A program made the position numbers and the translations under genes. A DNA stretch of 20,409 bases from a virus: the IMG/VR virus record IMGVR_UViG_3300034994_000063, positions 1-20,409 of that record. One strand, given 5' to 3'. Each line of letters starts with the position of its first letter. Positions within the stretch are counted from its first letter, which is position 1. Below, piece by piece: positions 1 to 6,507 of this stretch. The notes beneath the pieces are model-generated. The model made no database searches and was not told the DNA's origin. It worked only from the letters and a program-made list of their open reading frames with translations.

Positions 1-301
1 GGCCACGGTTCTCCCCACCTACTTCCCGTGGGTGCTCATCCAGGTGTTGCCGTGCATAGGCGGCCATAAGATCCCCAAACGACCCCACGCTTGTTATTAC
101 GGCTTTAGCCCTGCGGAGCGGAGCGGCCAAAGCCGCCGAGGTCTTGTCGTCAACAACCCCAGTTGCAGGTAACCCGATTTTTAACTGAAACTGTTTTATA
201 GCAAAGGCCGTGGCTGGGCCAAAGTCCCCGTCCAGCACGACCTTAAAACCATTGAGAGCCAGCCACTCTTGAGTCTCTCTTGTACCGGCATCAATCTTCA
301 T
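1..301 (-). CDS. Endolysin, N-terminal part (peptidoglycan-binding domain), runs off left edge
   Basis: This is the first 100 codons of a gene whose 3' end lies outside the window. Residues 8-58 match a PG_binding_1 domain: T10, Q11, W13 and L14, then the turn DGDFG (24-28), T31, AIKQFQ (34-39), GLPATG (43-48), VDDKTSAAL (50-58). Residues about 92-99 read EVGGENRG, which resembles the start of CHAP/amidase-type peptidase domains in phage lysins (family knowledge, tentative). The likely role is peptidoglycan cleavage at lysis. A strong Shine-Dalgarno GAGGGGG lies at 306-312, four bases before the ATG (299-301). It sits 77 bp downstream of the tailspike stop, the usual place for a lysis gene after tail fibres. 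The catalytic domain cannot be seen. Confidence 0.85.
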   Translation of the reverse strand, partial: MKIDAGTRETQEWLALNGFKVVLDGDFGPATAFAIKQFQLKIGLPATGVVDDKTSAALAAPLRRAKAVITSVGSFGDLMAAYARQHLDEHPREVGGENRG

Positions 302-378
302 CTCGCCCCCTCGGATTTACCAGTTTTTATAGATCAATTTCGGCTTTTAATTTTGCTGAATTGCCCACACGGTAAGAA

Positions 379-2091
379 TTATAGCTTGATCATCGACCAT
401 TCCACAGAGTTGGGGATGCCGGATGTTTGCGTAAATTGAACATCCAGGCCGGATAAGGTAATGGCTATATTTAGGCCGTTGGCATAATTCAGGAGCATAG
501 CGTTTATACCGTCGTTAAATACTATCGCAGAAGCAACAAAAGTAGGCCCGCCACCAGTCATGTGCACGGTTACTAAGTAAGTTCCCTCTGTAGAAGTAAA
601 CGCCGTGAATGGCACCCCGCTTGTTGGAGAACCCAGAGAACCACCCCGAGAAATGGACTTGCCGTCTTTTATAATTACAATATTATTACTTGCCCTGATA
701 TTGTCCGCGAGTTCGATCATTGGACCCGCTGTATAACCCGTGGTGGCTGTCTGCTGCTTGTTATTGATGCCAACATAATTTAACGCGGGGGCCGCACCAC
801 CTACTCCGGCAGTATCGAAAGTACAATCTTGGACTGTGATATTAGTTTTAGCCCCCACGACTATATGAGATGTCCCAGCCGCAAGCGACCCGAAAAAACT
901 CGACTTAACAGATATATGGTTGCCACCTGACCCATACCTGCCCACCGCGTCTATGGACCCGTACCCACCGTTGTTTTCGAAATAACTATCTGAGACAGAT
1001 ATATAATTTGCGGTAGATTCGCCTCCATGGACTATGCCTCCCTCCGTGCAACCTTGTATTACAGACTTGTTAGTAATAGAAATATCTCCGCCGTTCACGT
1101 AAATACCAGTACCCGTTTGATCTTGGATAAGTATGTGGTCGAGCAAAAGGGCGTTTGACTGCACCAAAGCATCGCCAGGGACAGTTATACTGGAAAAAAC
1201 GGAAGCTGAATTATTGTCACTAAAATTGCAATCCCTGAGTGTCATGCCCTCACCAGAAAAATGGTAGATAAGCGCATCCGTGGCGGTAACTAGCCGAATA
1301 TGAAAGTTTTCTAAAAGAGCATAGTAACCGTGATACAACACTTTTACTACGCTAGTCGGGTGAAGTGCCTCGGCCCCATAAACAACGGCATCTTTTAAAA
1401 TAACCCTGTCAGACGCCCCCACTACATGATAAGGATCTGCGGTAGATTGTTGACGGATAGTAAACATTACACCAGTCGTATTCGGGATGATTTTTGATCT
1501 GTTAAAATCAAACGTAATAGCTTCAGTGATATCATCCAAAGCCCCAATGAGGTAGGTCCCCGTTTTAAAGTGGATAACAGCTGCGCTGGCGTAGGGGTGT
1601 GGCGCAGGCGCGTATCTTGCCAGAACCCCCGCCGTTACCGCTGCAATGGCCTTATTAACGGCGGCAGTGTCAGCATCAGTCACCCCATCGCCTTTGGCTC
1701 CATGCCAGTGAGCTCTTGTTTCAAGAAGGGACACACTACCATCTCCCCCAAAAATTTGATAATCACCTGCAACGATTGAACCGGTTGGGGTAAAAATCTT
1801 TCCCGCGTTGACATTTATCATGCCACCATCGGTAACCGAGATTGTCCGGTTTGTGGTTGTATTGTTGATGCTCATGGGCTTGGAAACTACAACAGTTTTG
1901 CCCGCAGTGGAAGGGGATGCAAGTGCTGTGGAAAGGTTTTTAAAGCCTCCCGCATCTATACCCCAAGGGCCAGTGGTATTAGTTGGTGCGGCCAGAGACG
2001 GTAGTGCCGTAACGAATAAGAACAACAGCGCAAAAAAACTTTTTCCAATCATCATGTCTCTGGCTAAAAATAGCGAAGCAATCTTTTTCAT
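379..2091 (-). CDS. Tailspike, pectate-lyase-fold beta-helix, with N-terminal signal peptide
   Basis: This 570-aa protein is a probable receptor-binding or polysaccharide-degrading tailspike. Residues 128-139 read HWHGAKGDGVTD, the hallmark entry to the pectate-lyase-like right-handed beta-helix of phage spikes. Residues about 140-480 are rich in the short N, G, I and V strand-turn pattern of such helices, and the last 70 residues look like a beta-sandwich trimerisation end. I chose the ATG at 2089-2091 because AAAGGGG lies five bases upstream (2097-2103) and it follows the fibre stop by 10 nt. A longer reading from 2208 would overlap the fibre by 107 nt. The N-terminus has basic residues and then a hydrophobic run (residues 18-33) ending in SLAA before PTN, a Sec signal peptide. 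That is unusual for a virion protein. No catalytic residues were assigned. Confidence 0.85.
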   Translation of the reverse strand: MKKIASLFLARDMMIGKSFFALLFLFVTALPSLAAPTNTTGPWGIDAGGFKNLSTALASPSTAGKTVVVSKPMSINNTTTNRTISVTDGGMINVNAGKIFTPTGSIVAGDYQIFGGDGSVSLLETRAHWHGAKGDGVTDADTAAVNKAIAAVTAGVLARYAPAPHPYASAAVIHFKTGTYLIGALDDITEAITFDFNRSKIIPNTTGVMFTIRQQSTADPYHVVGASDRVILKDAVVYGAEALHPTSVVKVLYHGYYALLENFHIRLVTATDALIYHFSGEGMTLRDCNFSDNNSASVFSSITVPGDALVQSNALLLDHILIQDQTGTGIYVNGGDISITNKSVIQGCTEGGIVHGGESTANYISVSDSYFENNGGYGSIDAVGRYGSGGNHISVKSSFFGSLAAGTSHIVVGAKTNITVQDCTFDTAGVGGAAPALNYVGINNKQQTATTGYTAGPMIELADNIRASNNIVIIKDGKSISRGGSLGSPTSGVPFTAFTSTEGTYLVTVHMTGGGPTFVASAIVFNDGINAMLLNYANGLNIAITLSGLDVQFTQTSGIPNSVEWSMIKL

Positions 2092-2096
2092 AAATT

Positions 2097-2103
2097 CCCC
2101 TTT
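2097..2103 (-). promoter_or_regulatory. Ribosome binding site that fixes the tailspike start
   Basis: The minus strand reads AAAGGGG, then five bases, then the ATG at 2091. It overlaps the stop codon of the upstream fibre gene (2102-2104). This site supports the 570-aa start, and with it the signal peptide at the true N-terminus, over the longer reading from 2208. Confidence 0.75.
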
Positions 2104-3487
2104 AATCGATTTTAAGTGATGTTGCCACCCAGGCGCCACTTGGACATGGGCCTGCATTGCCCCTACCGAGCAGTCCCGCATTTGTACCACCGTTGCAGTA
2201 ATAAACAATATTTGTACCGTTGACGGAAAGAGTCCCTACAATTTGCATCTTGTTCCCATTATCTGTCAAGGTCCCCACCAGCACATTACTTCCTTCTGGT
2301 TGTAATACATAGGGTTTGTAAGCCGTCACGTTGCCGTTATACACTTGTAATTGTGCATACGTTGCTGCGGCATGGGTATAACAACGGCTTCCCGCTGAAG
2401 TCAAGTCAACTGTTGTCACCCCCAAATCAGTCATACCTGTCAAGGGACCCTGCACCTCTAACTTTGAACCAATTAACGGGGTAGAACCACCGATTATAAT
2501 ATTGCCCGAGGTACCCGCAAAATAACCGCCTGTAACGGAAGTGATGCCTGCAGTCGCGTTCAATGTCGAGGCACTAAATGCCTGGGAAGCACTACCTGCC
2601 AGCAAAGCCCGTGCGGTACTATCAACAGCGTTAATGGTGATTGGGGTAGTGCCATCGAAATTGACGCCATTAATTGCCCTGGCGGTTGTAAATTTGGCCG
2701 CGCTGCCTGTGGTGTTTTGGTTGAGATCCGGGAAACCGGTAAGTGCGGCCGCGCTGCCTGACGGAGCAAGATAGTCGGACCCTGCAACAGCAATGCTAGG
2801 CGCTCCTGTACCGGAGGTGTTTTTGAGGAGGCCGGTAGAGAGGCCCGCCAGAGATGTGCCGTTAATGCCGCTGACAGTCAGTGCCGTAGAACCGGTAGCA
2901 TCTCCGGTGTGAGTGGCATTTGACACCAGACCGCTATAGAGGGAATTAGCGGCATCATCTCCAGTGTTGCTACCGCTCAAGGTGGTGATGCCGAGCGCGG
3001 ACTTGATCGTGGTAGCGGTCTCGGCGGGCGCGGCGGCCAGAGCATCTATAGCAAAAGTACCGAGGCTCTTGTCGCCACGCAAATATTGAGCAGCAATGCC
3101 CCCGGAGATGAGCGGTTCTTTGGTGGTGTCAACTATTGTGATATTAGCTGTGCCGTCGAAGGGCACGCCATTAATATTCCGGGGCGTAGTCAACCTGGCC
3201 GCGCTTAATGCTGTACCGGGTATTGCAGGCCAAGCGCCCCCCATCCAAAGCGGTGCGCCAGCCTCTTCAGTGATCTTGCGAAGCGACGACTCATTGGCGA
3301 AGGTCCACTTAACTTTTTCAGCATCGGTAACTGTACGGGCGCTGGTATATGTCTTGAACAACGTGATTGGGTCGCCTTCGGAAACGACCCTTTTACCGTT
3401 GGCTGTGAACCCTTGGACGATACCCGCGAGAGCGAACAGGCTGACGCCAGCAATTATGATGATTGAAAATGTGCCGCCATATTTCAT
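2102..3487 (-). CDS. Tail fibre protein with N-terminal signal peptide or membrane segment
   Basis: This 461-aa protein has the composition of a phage tail fibre: rich in G, A, S, T and N. Two copies of a fibre repeat occur at residues 97-118 and 264-285, sharing INGV-x-FDGT and ITI. Residues 171-205 carry the SGSNTGDDA...THTGD...TALTV pattern common in fibre shafts. Residues 6-25 are strongly hydrophobic (FSIIIIAGVSLFALAGIV) after MKYGG, a signal peptide or membrane anchor. The C-terminus has C431 and C448 with W453, a cysteine-bracketed module that resembles the ends of PilV/shufflon-type adhesins (tentative). The start ATG (3485-3487) has a poly-G Shine-Dalgarno. The gene follows the fibre adaptor and precedes the tailspike. 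It probably forms the distal fibre, but no obvious baseplate-binding N-domain is visible. Confidence 0.8.
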   Translation of the reverse strand: MKYGGTFSIIIIAGVSLFALAGIVQGFTANGKRVVSEGDPITLFKTYTSARTVTDAEKVKWTFANESSLRKITEEAGAPLWMGGAWPAIPGTALSAARLTTPRNINGVPFDGTANITIVDTTKEPLISGGIAAQYLRGDKSLGTFAIDALAAAPAETATTIKSALGITTLSGSNTGDDAANSLYSGLVSNATHTGDATGSTALTVSGINGTSLAGLSTGLLKNTSGTGAPSIAVAGSDYLAPSGSAAALTGFPDLNQNTTGSAAKFTTARAINGVNFDGTTPITINAVDSTARALLAGSASQAFSASTLNATAGITSVTGGYFAGTSGNIIIGGSTPLIGSKLEVQGPLTGMTDLGVTTVDLTSAGSRCYTHAAATYAQLQVYNGNVTAYKPYVLQPEGSNVLVGTLTDNGNKMQIVGTLSVNGTNIVYYCNGGTNAGLLGRGNAGPCPSGAWVATSLKID

Positions 3488-3493
3488 AGTTCG

Positions 3494-3501
3494 CCCCCCC
3501 T
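3494..3501 (-). promoter_or_regulatory. Poly-G ribosome binding site of the tail fibre gene
   Basis: The minus strand reads A followed by seven G, then CGAACT, then ATG. The Shine-Dalgarno function rests on a G7 homopolymer, so a change in tract length would alter spacing and translation of the fibre gene. Confidence 0.55.
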
Positions 3502-3512
3502 AATCTGTGTAA

Positions 3513-4427
3513 TTAAAAAGTCCGCCAATTGGTGCCATCTTTGATGATATCGCCGCGATCTCCGGGCGCTAAATTAAGCAGTACATCATTATCAATTAGT
3601 GTACCATCTGTCGTGTCGAAGCGAGCCTGGCCCTGGCCAATGTTGTAATAGCGGTATTGTTTTGTGGCCGCAATGGTCCCGTAGACTGGAAGGTGATACA
3701 ACACGGTAGTTCCTTCTGGCGGGTCGAGCCAGACCAATCCTTCGTCTGTTAATGTGGTTTCCACCGCAAGCGTGGCGGTCCGCCCGCCAGTGTTCCCCCG
3801 CACTTCCCGGACATCAACTACCATCGCAGCGGTAATGGTATTGTTTGCTCCCAGACGGTTTATCGTAGCAAGGCCATAATACCAATGGAATAAGTTTTGG
3901 CCATCTAACCCGTTAGCCGGGACAGTGGTACCTTCTGCCACTTTGATTGCATAGTTTAGTTTTAACCTGGTAGAAGTCCGTACCCCCAGTGAAGGATCTA
4001 TGATTGTGTTATCTCCGACCCCTGAAACTTCATCCAAATAGATATCAAGATATACCCGGTCAGTACGATCCACTCCTGGGGTTGTGAGGCCCGTCTGCCC
4101 TATAGGCTGGGCAAGATAGGACGTGTCCACCGCCAAACTTATCAACCACCCGTCCACCAGAATATTGCCTGCTTTGACAGTGAAGTCGTTGACTGTACCC
4201 ATGCCGATTATTTGCATACCTGCGTCAGGGGACCCATTCCCAAACATGGTGGAAATAAATTTGCGGTGTCTCGCAAGGGCCATTAATTGCATGGTGTTAA
4301 GCTCATCATCCAACAGTTCCACGTCCTGCTCGTGCAACAACAGTTCATACGACTTATCGAAATTGTATGACAATCGGGATAGGTTGGCCAACCACGTATC
4401 GCCCCTTACTATATTTTCTCCGGACAT
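3513..4427 (-). CDS. Baseplate-to-fibre adaptor / proximal tail fibre protein
   Basis: This 304-aa protein probably links the baseplate to the fibres. The N-terminal third has a helical stretch (residues 26-66, LLLHEQDVELLDDELNTMQ and RHRKFISTMFG). It is followed by beta-rich segments with VKAGNILVDGWLI (84-96) and YLAQPIG (104-110). This layout is typical of phage fibre N-domains of the DUF4815/DUF6519 kind (recognised from memory, not searched). The C-terminus ends GDIIKDGTNWRTF, a motif common at the ends of tail fibre domains. The Shine-Dalgarno AAGGAG overlaps the stop of the preceding gpI-like gene, eight bases before the ATG at 4425-4427. It has no signal peptide, unlike its two downstream neighbours. 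Confidence 0.65.
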   Translation of the reverse strand: MSGENIVRGDTWLANLSRLSYNFDKSYELLLHEQDVELLDDELNTMQLMALARHRKFISTMFGNGSPDAGMQIIGMGTVNDFTVKAGNILVDGWLISLAVDTSYLAQPIGQTGLTTPGVDRTDRVYLDIYLDEVSGVGDNTIIDPSLGVRTSTRLKLNYAIKVAEGTTVPANGLDGQNLFHWYYGLATINRLGANNTITAAMVVDVREVRGNTGGRTATLAVETTLTDEGLVWLDPPEGTTVLYHLPVYGTIAATKQYRYYNIGQGQARFDTTDGTLIDNDVLLNLAPGDRGDIIKDGTNWRTF

Positions 4428-4437
4428 ATTATTCTCC

Positions 4438-5364
4438 TTAGACGATGACTTCTAACCAACCTTTATTCCCAGGACCGACCACAAAATCACGGCTGTTGAG
4501 CCGGTTGTTCGGCACATTGCATTTCAACACGAAAATGGGCGCAAAATATTTTACTGCTTTACCGGAAGCTTTGTATTTATTCACTATCCCCACAATGGCG
4601 GCTTTTTCGTTTGCTAGTAGATTATTGATGCTGCCGTTGTAAAGATACACGCCAATTATTCCTTGAAGATTTTCTAAGCTGGAAACGTTTGTTAATTTTT
4701 GACCTGCCGCGTTAAGTCGGGAAAGGGAGTCGTTACACCTAAAGCCTCTTTTGGTTACTGATGACCCCATATCCCTGACGTCTACATAATAGCCGGTCGC
4801 TTTGCTTATGATCTGCATTAGGGCTTTATTGTTCACCTTGGGGGCGAACAGCTCCGCGATCCCCCTCGTAATAAAAGACAGGTCGTTTTCGCCTTCTATC
4901 CGAGCAATAGCAAAATAAGACAGCCAATAATCAAGCCAGCTGCCTTCTGCCGTGTTGGCGTATAGTTGTTTTTCTGCGTTTTCCCGTTGTGCAACTTCAT
5001 CCGTAAGGGCCAACGCACAAGTTTGCAACTCACTGTAAAGTAGGTTAGTCGGGTATTGTAGTGGAAACCCAGAATCTTGAATTGCCGCCTCAAGCAAACC
5101 AATGGCTAGGTACCCAGCGAAACTACTGTTTCTGAGAACGGCAGTGAAAACACCACTACCATTTATTTCAGCCACCAACTCCTCAATAGTTTTATTGGCC
5201 AAATAGTGGGTTTGAGTAGAGGACCCCGCCTCCCGCAAAGTAAGTATGCCTGAATCGACACTTGCCGTGGATGGCGATGCCGGAGCCATTAAATCAATAA
5301 CCGGTGTTCCGTAAGGATTTTTATCGAATACTTGGTGAAGCCTTCCGAGGAGACGTTTGATCAT
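4438..5364 (-). CDS. Baseplate/tail protein, P2 gpI-like
   Basis: This 308-aa protein follows baseplate J with an ATGA overlap (5361-5364), the standard J-I order of P2-like baseplates. Residues 139-165 read EGSWLDYWLSYFAIARIEGEND and are followed by NNKALMQII (178-186), the typical core of gpI-family proteins, which connect the baseplate wedge to the fibres. P2 gpI is about 176 residues, so the N-terminal extension (about residues 1-135) is long. Part of it (residues about 20-80) is compact and of unknown function. No signal peptide is present. Confidence 0.75.
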   Translation of the reverse strand: MIKRLLGRLHQVFDKNPYGTPVIDLMAPASPSTASVDSGILTLREAGSSTQTHYLANKTIEELVAEINGSGVFTAVLRNSSFAGYLAIGLLEAAIQDSGFPLQYPTNLLYSELQTCALALTDEVAQRENAEKQLYANTAEGSWLDYWLSYFAIARIEGENDLSFITRGIAELFAPKVNNKALMQIISKATGYYVDVRDMGSSVTKRGFRCNDSLSRLNAAGQKLTNVSSLENLQGIIGVYLYNGSINNLLANEKAAIVGIVNKYKASGKAVKYFAPIFVLKCNVPNNRLNSRDFVVGPGNKGWLEVIV

Positions 5365-6464
5365 GGGAAGACCACATCTATAGTTCCAGGGACTAATATG
5401 TGGCCAGCATCAATATACGCTGTAGGGTAACCAATTACTGTCAAATCAGAGACCCCCGCAAGGTTTTTTACCCGGCGGATTAGCTCATTCAGCACAAAAC
5501 CTTGGCCAATAGGCAAACTCTGAATGTAAACAGACACAGTTCTAATTATTTGTGGCCGCAAAATATTTTGTATTGCCCCTGGCATAGGCGAAATTTCCAG
5601 TGAGACATTCCCGACCACAGTCTGCACCGACGCCACTGTGCAAACATCCCCAGCTGCCTTATAACCAGCGACCGGATTGTTATTTGCATCAAGGTAGCCG
5701 TCGATTATTTTCTGGGTCTCTGCTACTAAATCGGAACTGGCAACGCCTATGCCATTCCATATATAGAGATTAAAATGACTTACCGCAGTGACTGGAGGAC
5801 CCACTACTTTTGCGTCGGCAACATATTCTATAACGTCCCCGCCAGCGCCCAGAAGACGTACCGTAGTGGCCCCGTACTCATTCGCGGCGTCAGTCGCACG
5901 GGATAATGATGCAATGAATTTTTGAAAACGTGCCTGCCGCTGTTCTTCCGTCTCCCAGTCGAGGCCATTAATAACTGCGGCTGGGTTATCAACGGAGGCG
6001 ATCCCTGCTATGGCTGTTTTCAAAGTATTGATAACGCTAATGTCGGCGTTACCTATCGTGCCAGCGGACACGCAAACAACCGGGACACTAACTGTTGTGG
6101 CCCCGGCAATCAGGACTGCTGCAGCTGTCGTGACATAAGTCTGTGACGTTGAAGAAACTTGGCTCCCAGTGGATATAATAATGTCTTGGGTGGGTGCGGA
6201 TGTTGCGATGAAGGTCACATATCCGCTTGCAGGTATAGGCGGCCTGAGGGTAAATCCAAACGAGGTATAAATAGAAACGGCAATGGCTTTTTTGATGGCT
6301 CCATAAAATTGTGCATACTGGTATTCGATTTCGACAGCTATTGCTTCGAACTCAGTGCGGATCTTGGACCCTGGAAGAAAGTCGGTAATCTGGCTTTGCA
6401 CACCAGCGAACCAAGTGATCATCCTGGCCACGATTGTCTCAGCTTTAATTATTTCGAATGCCAT
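5361..6464 (-). CDS. Baseplate J-like wedge protein
   Basis: This 367-aa protein is a baseplate wedge component homologous to P2 gpJ, Mu gp47 and the core of T4 gp6. The diagnostic region is residues 135-179: GTIGNAD, then SVDNPAAVINGLDWETEEQRQAR. The N-terminus (residues 10-75) is helical, with the usual beginning PGSKIRTEFEAIAVE. The length is normal for the family. The start ATG at 6462-6464 lies 43 nt after the 647-aa gene, with a modest AGGGA ribosome site. Downstream it overlaps the gpI-like gene by ATGA. Confidence 0.92.
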   Translation of the reverse strand: MAFEIIKAETIVARMITWFAGVQSQITDFLPGSKIRTEFEAIAVEIEYQYAQFYGAIKKAIAVSIYTSFGFTLRPPIPASGYVTFIATSAPTQDIIISTGSQVSSTSQTYVTTAAAVLIAGATTVSVPVVCVSAGTIGNADISVINTLKTAIAGIASVDNPAAVINGLDWETEEQRQARFQKFIASLSRATDAANEYGATTVRLLGAGGDVIEYVADAKVVGPPVTAVSHFNLYIWNGIGVASSDLVAETQKIIDGYLDANNNPVAGYKAAGDVCTVASVQTVVGNVSLEISPMPGAIQNILRPQIIRTVSVYIQSLPIGQGFVLNELIRRVKNLAGVSDLTVIGYPTAYIDAGHILVPGTIDVVFP

Positions 6465-6507
6465 AGTGTCCCTATTATGATTTGATACTTTGGTTTATCA
6501 AATAGTT

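Noticed and set aside
2092-2208. A longer start for the tailspike at 2208.
   Set aside because: It would overlap the fibre gene by 107 nt and bury the signal peptide. A good ribosome site supports the ATG at 2091.
2697-2760. Direct repeat GGCCGCGCTGCCT near 2697 and 2748 as a mobile-element or recombination site.
   Set aside because: It falls inside the repetitive G/A/S-rich shaft of the fibre gene and is explained by the coding repeat.
1-4427. A diversity-generating retroelement or invertible fibre cassette.
   Set aside because: No reverse transcriptase, template/variable repeat pair, invertase or crossover-site repeats were seen in the window.
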